Positions 31,908 to 44,431 of a stretch of DNA of 64,000 bases are shown piece after piece. Position 1 is the first letter of the stretch. Each line of letters begins with the position of its first letter. The notes beneath the pieces were generated by a model that saw nothing but the letters and a program-made list of their open reading frames with translations, did no database searches and was not told where the DNA came from. A program made the position numbers and the translations under genes. Origin of the DNA: Actinostola sp. cb2023. Its lineage: Eukaryota > Cnidaria > Anthozoa > Actiniaria > Actinostolidae. The stretch spans positions 242,117 through 306,116 of the forward strand of contig JAUJYZ010000079.1 of NCBI GenBank assembly GCA_033675265.1, in the 5' to 3' direction.

Positions 31908-34008
31908 CTATTCTTTATTTGCTGTTGGCACTTGGAAATGATGGAGTTGTGGCGGTGTGATGAAATATAAATTGGCCAACTCTCGTACTCTTGTCACCGC
32001 CACATATCCTGACCCTGCTGGTACACAGTCTACATCAAAATAGATTGCCACCTTCTTCATTGTCTGCCCCTGAGCTTTACAGATGGTAAATGCATAAGCG
32101 GGTACGATGGGGTAGACAATGATGGACTTTTCTTCGTCGGAAGGATCTTCAATGGTCAAAAATTAAATTAAATTCGGCCCTCATTTAATTTAAGCTGCAG
32201 TGTGGCACCTCTCATTCGATGAAAAGATGCCAGTTGCCCATTTACAACACCAAGACGCTTGTTTAAATTTCTTGTAATCATCACTCTCATACCAACATGG
32301 ATTGGAACAGCTTTAGGTGGATTGCAGTCGACCAACACGGTTGCAAGAGGTGCATTCCCGTCAAATAGGTGTGCCACGAAGAGGTCGTTGATGATATGGC
32401 TTGCTTTTCTACTTACTGTGATGACTATCGCTTCTTTGTTGTCTTGGTAGAATTGCATCAGCAACTGTGCATTCAGATGGCCATCAGCACAGATGACCCT
32501 TTCACCCATCAGACGCTTCAGTAGAGAGTAGGTGGGTGGCAGGTAACGAAGATGATCCACCAGGTTTTGCATAATGACGTCGGTACATCTGTGCTGTGTC
32601 GTTAAGGTATATTGCACAGTTACTGATGACAAAGAAGGATAGGCATAAGCACTTTCCACTTGTAATACATCTCTTCCATGCGATTGGATGGGCTGCTGTT
32701 GCATGTGGTCTCCTGTCATGAATACGACGGGTCTGATGTGTAAGTGAGATATCGTATTCATGACGTGAAAGAAAATACGGAGGGGTACCATTGATATTTC
32801 GTCGAAGATCATCACGTCGTACTGTGCCAATTCTTCGTTGTGCGCAGGGAGCACTTCTGGTTCCGTCGACACCCTAAACACAGAATGGAACATGTCACAA
32901 TCTATGGTTGATCTAAAGATGGCCCTGTATGCACTGACTAGGATGCCGGTGGGCGCAACAACGAGGACTCGACCTCCCTCCTTCACACTCCAATCGACGG
33001 CAGCGTGTACTAGGCGTGTCTTGCCAGTACCTGGTTTTCCGTGGACCAGTAGTGACTTGGTCCACAGTTGTCGAGGATCACTGGGAACAACCGGACCAAG
33101 GGGATCGTGCTCCATGCCGAGCAGACAGGAGACATTTTCGTAGAATGAATTCCTTCCACGTACCATGGTCTTGAAGTACTCCATGACTCCAATCTGCTCG
33201 GCTAGAAGAGGAAATGATTGGTGTTTTACGACTGGCGTAATTTCTCCGGTGGTTATGAAGCGTTGTTCCCAGGCTTTTAGAACTTCATACTGGCTTGAAA
33301 CAAAGGCGACCACGTTATCGATATACTTATCTTTATTACATTCCAGTCGAAGGCGTTCCTTGACTGTCTCGGCATTGGTCCAACGACCGGGATTCCGTTG
33401 AATAGATGCTGCGAAGAATCTCAGATCAGGTGGCAAGATGGCATCATAACAGTGAAGAAGATCATCTAGACTTCGGAAGGCACAGTTGAACAACATGTCT
33501 TGGCAGAAGAACTCTTCGTGGTACACACTGTTGTATCGAACTGCGACCAGCGCGTTCTGTGTGTGACTTGATGATCTTGTACTTCCAAGAACAAATTTTC
33601 TTGCCCATTCCAGTAACGTCATTTCTTTTAACGTATCTTCTCTGTTGATATACTGTTGTACAACAGCGTCATCTCCAAACTTAGCGAGTTTGCAAGGCAC
33701 TATCTTCTTGGTCGTTCTTGACGTCCATGCGAGTTTTACAGTGGACATTTGTAAAATCATCTCTGGGTCGCATGGACGTAACGATGTTAAATGACGATAG
33801 GCTGCCATGTATGGGGTGACCTCTGTAGAGAACATCTCCATCATCAGTTGAGAATCATTGGATTTTGACACATAACTGGTTACATAGCGAAGAATCATAG
33901 CACGCTGGTCGGTTACTTGAACGTCCATCCTGCACTGAAGTGCAGGAAGGACGGACGCCAAATAGCCACGGATGTTTCTAACGAATGTATCTAGAGGATG
34001 GCTAATTC
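31908..34008 (-). CDS. Helitron copy 1, Y2 motif and PIF1-like helicase
   Basis: C-terminal two thirds of a Helitron Rep/Hel protein, which replicates and moves the element by rolling circle. RYVTSYVSKSND near 33880 carries the two catalytic tyrosines (YxxxYxxK). The helicase follows: Walker A VHGKPGTGKTRLVHA (33030), Walker B VMIFDEIS (32800), MTGDHMQQQP (32710), QYTLTTQHRC (32600) and a final GSGYVAVTRVREL (32010). The main frame 34030-32168 breaks at NEGRI near 32170 and resumes at 32159, so a small indel sits in the C-terminal domain. The upstream Rep part is at 39914-40880, separated by the TTAA element 34013-39909. Apart from that insertion and the indel, the protein is well preserved. 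Confidence 0.85.
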
Positions 34009-36059
34009 TTAAAGGGGGACTTGAACCCAAAACGTGAATTTTTTAAAAGCAAACTGAATAAACAGTTGAAAGTGTGCTAAATATCACTTCGTTGTTGATT
34101 TTTCTCAAAACTTTCGGGAAATCGTTCAAATTTAGCGTTAAAGTCAGAAAACCGAACATTCTCCGAACACATCCCGAAGAAGACGTCACAACAGGGAGTC
34201 ATTCTTTGAACACAAAATGGCGGACAAGCAGGAGCGGATGTCAGAAGTTTTACTAGATGTTTTATTCCGGGGTTTTATTGAAGAGGAATTAGATGAAGGG
34301 AGAAAATTAGTGCAGTAAAGTGTAGAGCTATACTAATATGAGCCAAATAGACAACAAGACGATGATGGAGAGGCAGAAGAAGAGCCACAGATTGTAATGA
34401 ATTTTCGAATTCGAGTGCAGTCTGCAGTGCAGATCGTCTAGGATTTTACAATACTCAATAGTAAGCTTTATATTATTATATAGCTATAAACGTTTTAAAA
34501 TGTGTTTCACATCATTTGACATAGTTCGTTGTTTTGTACTTGTTGAAAATGTGCTTGAAATTGAACAATAATTTATTGTAATGGAGACTGAGAGTGAGAC
34601 TGAAAGTTGGTTAAGCTTATTAAACTAAAGCTTATATTAAGCTTATTATCATTATTTATACTGTAGAGTCGAATCCCTAGATTTTCTAGTCTATTTCCTC
34701 CATCCACCAGCTTACTTATCCAGGTTTCTCCAGCATGCCTGTGTTGCTAAATCTAATTATTTTTCTAAGATGCTCCAGAAGTTCAATTACAATTAAGCTT
34801 ATTACATTTGTTTTGTAAATAGAGAGTGAAATCACAACAACATTATTTGGTGAAAGCATAAAATACCTGCTATTTATTATACATAAGCTTATGTATTTTA
34901 TAAGGTTAGTACTGATTTAAATTTGATTTTGACATACAAAATGAGGGACTGCATACATTGATATGCCCTATAATATTGTTAGATAATTTTATAGGTGTCA
35001 ACTACTGAAAGTATAGTCTATTATTATGTACTTTTCTAAAATCACTTACTCTTTTTATACTTTCTGGTATGAAAAAGTTGGTTGTCATCACTACATGTAT
35101 GTAACAGCTTCCACTGTGTGACTGTTTTTGGTAGACTTCAGCCAAAAGTATAGAGGATACAGTTTAGTTGTACTTTCTATGGAAACAAATACTACCCAAT
35201 ACTAAGATGGGAAGTAATTTTTATATATATTTTCCTAAATGTCCCCCTCCCCTCCCTGGCCTCCCTCCCTCAAGAATATGATCAATAACAGACAACCATT
35301 ATTCTGCAATGTGTAATATATGCCACATGCTATCAAAATTAATCGGCATAGTTTCAGCTGTCATGCTGGTTCAATATGATCAACATTAATGATAGGGGAG
35401 TGATTGCAACTAGTCTGACTATTAAACTACCTTTTATACATACTCAAATTACTACAAAGCACAAAATAATGGTCTCATTTATAGCTACACAAAATAAGAA
35501 AAGGCTAAGTATGTCATGCCTATGTACATTGTCGTATGGTGAATGTACAAGTCATCATACATTGTATGAACAAAAATAAATATGCCTGTTGTTACCCCCG
35601 GGTATCATAAATAAGCTATTATTATGGGTTTTGCACCACACATTATTATTTAGGGTGGTGTAAGGTTTTAGAGCCCCTGATCATGATCATAATTAATTAA
35701 TTATTACAGCGTGAAGCTCTCGACTATGACCTCCTTTAATGTATTCACATACTTTTGTCTCACCATCCTCCAATTAGTGGTTAGATCAGAGATAAGATAA
35801 GACAATCCTGCAAAGCTGATTGGACAATGGCCGAGACGAAAGTATGCAAATACATTTAGGTGGTCATACATTAACCATTTGTGTTTTGCGCTGAAAGGGT
35901 GGGGGTCGGGTGGAGGTCTGTCACTGAGCCTGAACTCTGACAATGTTTCAATGCATACATTTTTACTAGCTTATCACCCTGTTTCAATTCAGTGTACATT
36001 GCCAACATTATTTGTTACCTTGTAAGTTTGATGTTTCAACGCTGTGAGGGTGGCACACA

Positions 36060-36400
36060 CACATGTACCAATTAAAATGGTGTACTAACCCTATTTTTGG
36101 GTAAGGGTGTGCCACGGACACCTGAAAACCCTGACCCTATTCCAGACCTAAAATTTTGATTTTCCATACCCTATTCCAGACTAAAGCTTTAAAATGTACA
36201 CCCTATCCCAGACTAAAGCTTAAAAATGTATACCTTATCCCAGATTGAAAGCGTGCTAAAGGGATATGTAAACTGATAGTGGCGTTATTGCGGAAACCAT
36301 ACCCTATACCAGACCAATACGTACCTGATCCCAGCCTAAAAAGGCTAAAATTGATACCTATACCCTATCCCGCGGCACATACCCGTATAGCGTGTATAGG
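36060..36400. repeat. Degenerate repeat with ACCCTATCCCAGACTAAA core
   Basis: The core accctattccagac / accctatcccagactaaa recurs at least seven times at 25-45 bp spacing between about 36110 and 36375, with flanks resembling a small dispersed repeat. Non-coding. Confidence 0.65.
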
Positions 36401-37138
36401 GGAATAACCCCCCTCCCCGGGTGTACTAAGTACCCCTGCCCCTGGGTTTTAGTAACTGACAAAAACTACTACAGATGAATAGTACAAAAAGCTGTTAATG
36501 AAACAAACCTGGAATACAGAATGTAGGCGAATGACAATTTAGGATTTAGGTGAATGTCAATTTAGCTCCGGTTTGATACTACAGTATAAATACAGCCCAA
36601 ATTTGGCACTATGACATCCAGCCTGTGGACTATACTATCAGATAATCACCATCTCTATAGGCTTACAACAACACAACAATCTCGCTCAGTAGGAAAAACT
36701 AAATTTTCTCAAGGTTCCAGCATGATGAGTCAGCTCTGGCTGGAGGACAAGGAGAAGAGAATGGTTAATGTCAGTCATGACAATGAAATAAAAATATTAG
36801 CCTCTTTTTATAATCATGCAACTGAATTGCTTTCAATTTATTGTCATTGGGCACACACGTATTTACATTATGTGATAAAGCCAAAGCTAGACAGAGTAGT
36901 ATAAAATAAAGTCAACAACAACAGTAACAAAAGTACATTTGCTCAGGCTGGTAAGTAAGCTTTATAACATTCATTAATAATTCATGAGGCAGCTGTCCAA
37001 TCTTTGCTCAGCATTCTGGTCACGTGGCTACCTTGTAACTCCCATACAATTTCCAAGAAACTAAAAGCACGGGGAGGGTTTGAATAGTTGGCAGGGAATA
37101 GGTGGGGTTGATTAATTACTGCAATTGTTCATAAGTAT

Positions 37139-37262
37139 GATACAGAATAGTAATAAAGCTTATTAGTATTCTGTATCTGATACAGAATACTAATAGACCT
37201 TATTAGTATTCTGTATCAGATACAGAATACTAATAAGCTCTATAAGTATTCTGTATCGATCA
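37139..37262. repeat. Three tandem hairpins of GATACAGAATA / TATTCTGTATC
   Basis: Direct and inverted GATACAGAATACTAATA and TATTAGTATTCTGTATC alternate three times, giving three adjacent hairpins of about 40 bp each. The loops are short (aagct, gacct, agctct). Confidence 0.85.
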
Positions 37263-37321
37263 ATGCATTATATGAGACTGAACAATACATTAGCCTAAAA
37301 GCTAATTAAGAAAAATCAGTA

Positions 37322-38363
37322 CAGTGTGTTGCCCTAAATCCGGCCGCTTTTTGCATTAATCGCTGTATCTTACTTTAGAAAAATAGTAGCGGTCTAAAAA
37401 TTAGTCAAAGGCTAGATTTCTCTTTCACCTACCTTGTCACAAATTGACATTTGTTTTAATTCAACATTGAGCTTGTTATATTCAAAAATATTGATCGAGG
37501 TAGATGCCCTAAGTTCGGCCAGGTTGCCCTAAATTCCGGCCATAAATAAGCAGGAATTGCTCGGTAAGTTTTACATTATCTTCCATCGTTTGAACTATTT
37601 TTTCCCGCATTGCTATAATAAAGGACTTTTTAAGTCATTCTACATGAAAAGATTGTAAAGATAAATTGTAAAAAGACCGAAAAAAGACCCTCCTCTACTA
37701 CTTCATTGGGAACCCTGTATAACGGGTCTCTCCTGCGTCCACAATGACATCTAGAGTGCTTACCATTTACCCGGAAAAACTGGAAATTCCGCTTTGAAAA
37801 TCAAATTGTATGTGTATTTCCGATCTGAAAGTTCGAATTCCAGAAAGCTCGGGCTTCCGTTTCAGCATAGTTAATAACTATGGTTTCAGGTAATCCGGCC
37901 ACTTTTCCCGCTCTGTTTTGTATGTGACTTGTGGCCGGATTTAAGCATACCTACCAAAATATGCACGTAATTTCACCTGACCTGGACTTCCGTTTATTTA
38001 AGCCGTTCATGATTGTTTTTCTTTGTGTCCAAAGCTACTCATTAACATCATATTTCTGCCAAATATAATCTGTTTACGTTCCATAACTTACGAGGACATG
38101 TTTGAAGACTTTGCCCACATGACTTAAGATGCACGAAAACATGAAAGTTACTGAAGCGATTATTTTACCTACTTTCAAAACACATTTGAATTCCTGCCTA
38201 AAAAGCGGTCAGGAATCCTACAACAGCAGTTAATAAACCTAAGCTCATCAATAATTCATGCGATTATCTTGTTTGTCATTTTTTGAAATATTCGAGAAAT
38301 CACAGCGCTTTAAAGTTAAAATGGCCGGATTAGGGTACGGCCGGTATTTAGGGCAACACACTG
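37322..38363. mobile_element. pogo/Tigger-like MITE, 1042 bp, TA-flanked
   Basis: The left end CAGTGTGTTGCCCTAAATCC and the inverse of the right end agree over about 25 bp. TA flanks both sides (37320-37321 and 38364-38365). CAGTG ends with TA duplication are typical of pogo/Tigger elements. CCGGCC-containing variants of the terminus recur inside (37515, 37550, 37890, 37935). No transposase. Confidence 0.8.
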
Positions 38364-39284
38364 TACACGTTAGTTTTTGTTCCGCAGTTTCTTTAATGTA
38401 ACTCCCTTCATTGGAGCTTAGCACCTTCACAGTTTTAGCTTACTTACTAATGATACAATCATTGGATTTCTAGCTTTGTGCGGCAATACTTTCACAATCT
38501 CAAATAAATTATAACAAACTTTGAAAGACACGAGATTACTTCAAAATAAGGACTTCGCACAGTTCTCGCTAAATATTGCGTTACTTGCTACGTTATTCTT
38601 TTCAAGAACCTCGAATTAGAAGATGGTAAAGTAATGTTAGTCGAACTAGAACTTCATACGGAATTTATGTGTCAAACGAAAGTCAATAGACTCTTTCCTT
38701 GCTACCTTGTTTTTACGAGATATCTGCCAGACTTCAGAAATCCGTCTTTACACTCCACTTCGGTGCTAGTTTGGGCACATTCCCTCAACAACTGACTTTC
38801 TTGTGATGCACTTTTGTCAGTTTACGAAAATTGTCAGCCATCGTCTCAAATGCCCGTCTTAACTGTATGACCTTCTGTGAGAACTGTTCTTGATTTGATT
38901 GAAAAGAATCAAAACTCCGTTCGCATTCACAATTAAAGCGCCCTTTGAAAACCAAACAAAAGTGTAAATGATATTCTAAATGAAAAAGCATTCATATTAC
39001 ATATTTGCCGTATTTGTTCTTTGTATGTCAATCAACTCTATTCAAAAACTATCAAGTATGAAAAGGAATAAAACATTTATTAAACAATCGACATCTTAAC
39101 TAAGATATAATGCGAAACTGCCTTCAATGTTTAGCTAGTGCGGTCAAGCAATCGGAATGAGAATTGAATGCTAAAAGAACAGTTATTTAATTATTATATT
39201 CTTTTCATCTCAATCAGATATTGACTACAATTCTGGTTGAAACGCCTACCTGGTTCAAACAATGATTAAACAATATCATAAGTA

Positions 39285-39384
39285 ATTTACAATATTCGTG
39301 ACAATGTTGTATCTTATTTAAAATCTCTCGCCTTCGGCTCGAGATTGTAAATAAGATACAACATTGCCACTCATATTGTAAATA
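39285..39384. repeat. Foldback repeat with CGCCTTCGGCTCG loop, copy B
   Basis: Terminal ATTTACAATATTCGTG pairs with CACTCATATTGTAAAT. Inner arms acaatgttgtatcttattta pair with taaataagatacaacattg around TCGCCTTCGGCTCG. Same termini and loop as 22604-22703 but with different inner arms. Confidence 0.8.
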
Positions 39385-39765
39385 AAACTTGGAAGTGCCA
39401 GTCCTTATTTGAGCGGTTTTTGTTCGTCTTAAAAATCGGCCATGATCAATATTTTCAATACAAAAATAATCAATTTTCGTCTTCAGCTTCTTTCAGAAAC
39501 AAATTCAGGTCTCTTCGCTTTCAGAAACTGTGCAAAAAGTTGGCATTTAGAGCAGAGAAACGAATAAAGAAGGAGATAACAACTCACAACACTGAACAAA
39601 CATGGTGTCCCGCGAAAGTGACTCCCTGTTGTGACGTCATTCCGACCAATTTCCGAGTGCATCCCGGACTTTCCCGATTGCTGAACGGAAACTTTAGCCT
39701 TAAATTTCGTACTTTAAAAACGCTTTTGAGAAAAATCAAGAACGACGTGATATTTAGCACACTTT

Positions 39766-39852
39766 AATAATAATAATAATAATAATAGATTTATATAGCG
39801 CCAATTACGAGGTTCAATGGCGCTGTTACAATTAATAATAATAATTAAAACT
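39766..39852. repeat. 87-bp insertion in the right TIR (AAT-repeat, short dispersed repeat)
   Basis: Begins with TAATAATAATAATAATAATA, contains gatttatatagcgccaatta and cgaggttcaatggcgc, and ends with ATTAATAATAATAATTA. The matching position in the left TIR lacks it, so it inserted after the element formed. Confidence 0.65.
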
Positions 39853-39913
39853 TTCAACTGTTTATTCCGTTTGCTTTCAAAAGATTCATTTTTCGGTTGA
39901 AGTCCCCCTTTAA

Positions 39914-40880
39914 AACCTCGCTGTCACCACTTTCTTTGATGACTCTAGTGGGCCCATCCCAAAGAGGGAGCGTGTTACTTGTGGACGACTGTAGATCTTC
40001 TACTAAGAATGCATTATGCACGTCAGTCCAGGGTACATCGCCACGAATATCCGAGACATTGGTTCTGCTCAAGTCGTTCAACCATACGAGTACGTGGACG
40101 TGGCATGTGCCTCTGTTTTGGAATTCCAATCGGTAAAAATAGTTGATGACGTTCTGTTTCTTCACATCTCGTTCATCTTGAAATAGATGGCGTGTCCAAC
40201 GCGCACTATTCCCTCCAGTTAGGTAGCCTCTCACCAGCTGTTCGAGAACGTGTGCGATGTGTAGAGATTCTAATGCAGCCAACTCGATGGGCGCTTTTCC
40301 TTGTTGGACACGGATTGTTTCCATCCAGGATGGGAAAGGAAAGGTCCACTCGTAGGGGCTCAGGGTTAGGAACAAGGTGGGATACCCAAACTGCCTGACC
40401 GCATCTACGAGGGACAGGTGGTGCCATTTCCAATACTGGCCACTGAATACTTTGTTTTCCAGGGAACGCGACGGACAACATTTCTGCTTGATTCCAACTG
40501 TGATTGCTCCGGAAACGGTGAGAAAGAGCCAAGTATCGTACATGAATTGTAAAAGGTCGTAGGTTGTGGAATAATCCAGAACTTCTGACTTGACTTTAAA
40601 AAGAAAGGCCCGAGTAGTGGATGAATGTGTTCCATCACAAGATAGAATGGATTCGCACCACGATGTGTATGGATAGAGACAGGGCCATAACGCACACTCT
40701 ATTCCTTCATTTTGACGGTGGACGTAAATATTAAATCTGCGATCGGCATGGCATAAACGATTCCTCAGTGCTACGAATTTGCTGTATGATGAGTCGCTAC
40801 TGGAGACCAAGTACTGGTACGCACGTTGGCAACGATGGCGTGCTTCTGGATCTTCGATGGCATTGATCTTGACAAATGAA
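39914..40880 (-). CDS. Helitron copy 1, Rep N-terminal domain
   Basis: The frame from about 40880 to the TTAA insertion at 39913 encodes the Helitron-like N domain. It starts at KINAIEDPEARHRCQ and includes KCCPSRSLENKVFSGQYWKW, VRGYLTGGNSARWTRHLFQ and the HUH motif RGTCHVHVLVWLND near 40100, then DVPWTDVHNAFLVEDL. The histidines bind the metal used in strand nicking; the catalytic tyrosines lie on the other side of the inserted element at about 33880. The 5' end is cut: at about 40870 the sequence changes into the tail repeat of Helitron copy 2. An upstream start and 5' terminus are therefore missing. Confidence 0.85.
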
Positions 40881-41400
40881 CAATCCAACACTTGGCGAAT
40901 TGTGCGTCAATGCAATGATAGGAAGAGTCAATATGAGAGGATGAAAACAAGAACATCCTATCATTGCGAACCAGAACAATGCAACACTTGGCGAATTCTC
41001 TTGCGTTCGCAATGATAGCATTAGTCGACATAGAAGGTGCAACAATCTATTTGTTCGTGTAGTAACTGTGCCGTGACATGTTGACCATTGGTGAACAATC
41101 CAACACTTGGCGAATTCTGTTTCACAATGATAGGAGGAGCCGACATCGAAGAATAGAAAAGGAACATCGCTATAAACGCTTGGATGCCACAAGCCAGTGG
41201 CCGTAAAATAAAAGACATCCGCAAACGACTTAGGACATCTCGAGAAATCTGGAATGTATGATGGCAGATGTCCATGCAGCTGATGACAAAAATGATTGTC
41301 CAATGTCCAGAGTGCAATCTTTATCAACACAGAAATGGACAATGTAAATAAAATACACAATAGTGTAAAGTGTAAGCAAAAATTGTTTATAGTATATATA
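40868..41400. repeat. Tail repeats and 3' flank of Helitron copy 2
   Basis: 40875-40965 is nearly identical to 30903-30993 (tgaacaatcc..., ggaagagtcaatatgagagg). Further cores occur near 40980 and 41095. The 3' flank with aatggacaatgtaaataaaa follows at 41330-41360. The repeat ends exactly where the Rep domain of copy 1 begins. Confidence 0.8.
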
Positions 41401-41409
41401 TAATATCAA

Positions 41410-43456
41410 TTATTGAGCATGATTAACTCTACTCTTCATTTGCTGTTGGCACTTGGAAATGATGGAGTTGTGGCGGTGTGACAAAATATAAGTTGGCCAA
41501 CTTGCGTACTCTTGTGACCGCCACATATCCTGATCCTGCAGGAACAATCCTGATCCTGCAGGAACACTGTCTACATCAAAATAGATTGCCACCTTCTTCA
41601 TTGTCTGCCCCTGGGCTTTACAGATGGTAAATGCATAAGCGGGAACGATGGGGTAGACAATGACGGTCTTCTCTTCATCGGAAGGATCTTGAATGGTCAA
41701 TGGGTATACGAATACCATTCGGCCCTCATTTAATTTAAGCTGTAATGTTGCACCTCTCAATCAATGAAATGATGCCAGTTGCCCATTCACCACACCAAGA
41801 CGCTTGTTTAATTTTCTTGTAATCATTACTCTCATACCAACATGGATTGGAACAACTCTAGGTGGATTGGAGTCAACCAACACGGTTGCAAGAGGTGCAT
41901 TCCCGTCAAATAGGTGTGCCACGAAGAGGTCGTTGATGGTATGACTTGCTTTTCTACTCACTGTGATGACCATCGCTTCTTTGTTCTCTTGGTAGAATTG
42001 CATCAGCAACTGTGCATTCAGATGGCCATCAGCACAGATGACCCTTTCACTCATCAGACGATTTAGTAGAGAATATGTGGGTGGCAGGTAACGCAGATGA
42101 TCAACCAACTTCTGCATTATTACGTCGGTACATCTGTGCTGTGTTGTTAAGGTATATTGCACAGTTACTGATGACAAAGAAGGATAGGCATAAGCACTTT
42201 TTACTTGAATTACATCTCTTCCATGGGAGTCGATGGGCTGCTGCTGCATATCTCCTGTCATGAATACGACGGGTCTGATGTGTAATTGAGATATCGTATT
42301 CATGACGTGAACGAAAATACGGAGGGGTACCATTGATATTTCGTCGAAGATGATGACATCGTACTGAGCCAATTCTTCGTTGTGTGCAGGAAGCACATTT
42401 GGTTCCGCTGACACCCTAAATACAGCATGGAACGTGTCACAATCTATGGTCGATCGAAAGATTGCTCTGTATGCACTGACTAGGATGCCGGTTGGCGCAA
42501 CAACGAGGACTCGGCATCCCTCCTTCACACTCCAATCCACGGCAGCGTGTACTAGGCGTGTTTTCTCAGTGCCTGGTTTTCCGTATACCAGTAGTGACTT
42601 GGTCCACAATTGCAGAGGATCACTCGGAACAACCGGACCAAGGGGATCGTGCTCCATGCCGAGCAGACAGGAGACATTTTGGTAGAAGGCATTTCTTCCA
42701 AGTACCATGTTCTTGAAGTACTCCATGACTCCAATCTGCTCGGCTCGAAGAGGAAACTTCTTCGCTCGTTACAAAGCGTTGTTCCCATGCGTGAAGTACT
42801 TCGTATTGGCTTGAAACAAAGGCGATGACGTTGTCGATATACTTCTCTTTGTTACATTCCAATTGAAGGCGCTCCTTGACTTTCTCGGCATCGGTCCAAC
42901 GACCGGGATTTTGTTGCACAGATGCTGCAAAAAATCTGATATCCACTGGCAAAATGGCATCGTGGCAGTGAAGAAGATCTTCTAAACTTCTGAAAGGACA
43001 GTTGAACATGAGATATTGGAAGAAGAATTCTTGGTGGTACACACTTTGTATCGCACTGCGACCAGCGCATTCTGTACGTGACTTGGCGATGTTGTACTTC
43101 CAAGAACACATTTCCTTGCCCATTCCAGTAATGTGAGTTCTTCTAGCGTATCGTCTCTCTTGCAGTACTGTTGTACGACAGCGTCATCTTGAAATTTATC
43201 GACTTTGCAAGGCACTATCTTCTTGGTGGTTCTTGACGTCCATGCCAGTTTCACAGTAGACATTTGTAGAATCATCTCTGGCTCGCATGGACGTAATGAT
43301 GTTAAATGACGATAGGCTGCCATGTATGGGGTGACCTCTGTAGAAAACATCTCCGTCATTAGTTGACAATCATTGGACTTTGACACATAACTGGTTACAT
43401 AGCACGCTGGTCGGTTACTTGAACGTCCATCCTGCACTTAAGTGCAGGAAGGACGG
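41410..43456 (-). pseudogene. Helitron copy 2, truncated Y2/helicase
   Basis: Second, closely related Helitron protein fragment. It begins in the middle of the Rep domain (at about 43456), includes CYVTSYVSKSND (43400), and shifts frame near 42980 and 42750. The helicase part runs 42726-41761 and continues at 41760-41410. Its Walker A reads GKPGTEKT, with Glu in place of the Gly found in copy 1, which should abolish ATP binding. A 20-bp tandem duplication (aatcctgatcctgcaggaac) at about 41542-41565 shifts the frame before the last helicase motif. There is no HUH region. Non-functional. Confidence 0.85.
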
Positions 43457-44431
43457 AATATAAATGGAGAGTAATAACTACCAAGTATTGCCAGCTTGTT
43501 TTACAAGGTCATAGTTTCATCAGTGTAACACCGTGCCATTACGACTTCTATCCGATTGTAAAAACACTTCAAAGAACAATGGTTTTTGATTGTTTTTCAT
43601 CTTCCAATAAGTCAGTGTTTCCAAATGGCATGATGAAAAACCTATAATTTTGGATTAGAAGGCGAAAACTTTGAAAAATGCAAGAAGTCTTTTTGTCGAA
43701 GAATATCATAAACAATGTTCAATAATGTTTCAAATACATGAAAATAAATTGAAAATTTACAAGAAATGCCTAGGCAAAAAATATTCTTCACTCTAACGAT
43801 AACTACTTGTAACAAAATAGTATATTAAATGTACCATAGTGTATGAAATACATTGAAAACTTACCAAAGAGAAAGAAAAGTTGTTCCACTTGATTTAATT
43901 ATATTATGTACAAACTGAAAAGAGGAACCTTTCTATTTGAATGAAAGAGGAAAGAACAATATGTCATTGCAGAGAAACAAGCATGTTCAATAATGTTTTA
44001 ATATGATGCGGAATTATTCATTGTCAAAGTTCCATCTTTACTTGTGCAGATCATTTTAGCATATGTTAGCATTAATTACACAGCTCCCTTAAATCATGTG
44101 GCAAATGATGACTCCTCTTCGGCCTGATATCATCACTTCTGCAACCATTCTAGTAACAATCACATTGGAGACTTGTCCTTCTCGCGTCAGTCAATTTAAG
44201 TATCACTTTCACTGAAATGTAAAGAAAGGGTCATGTTGGATTTTGGACAAAAAATAACAGCACATTTAGCAGTTACCATGGCAACTATGGACAGTTATTG
44301 TGTACATTTAATAAAGCACATTGTTCGAAACGAAACACGAATATGATGCTAGCAGTCGATTAAAATAGACTATTACTTCAAAATGCTGCATAAGGAAAGT
44401 TGATTGATATTTTCTAATGGTTACGAGACCC
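43457..44431. other. Intergenic, no gene seen
   Basis: AT-rich sequence between the Helitron truncation point and the PIN-like gene. No coding frame, tandem repeat or TIR recognised. Confidence 0.5.

Larger units (their letters stand above)
34013..39909. mobile_element. 5.9-kb TTAA-flanked TIR element inserted in Helitron copy 1
   Basis: Left end AGGGGGACTTGAACCC, right end GAAGTCCCCCT, with TTAA on both sides (34009-34012 and 39910-39913). Removing the element leaves one TTAA and an open Helitron frame (DSEVL before it, RISHPLD after it). The terminal inverted repeats are long, about 200 bp (gcaaactgaataaacagttg, gtgctaaatatcac, tgatttttctcaaaa, gacgtcacaacagggagtca). The right one is interrupted by an 87-bp insertion at 39766-39852. 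No transposase is recognisable inside, so it is non-autonomous or holds an unrecognised gene. The interior contains further repeats listed separately; the rest of 34260-39600 shows no credible coding frame. Confidence 0.85.

Noticed and set aside
35376..36904. Open frames of 67-97 codons inside the 5.9-kb TTAA element as its transposase
   Set aside because: Too short, without DDE-type motifs, and at positions overlapping repeats.
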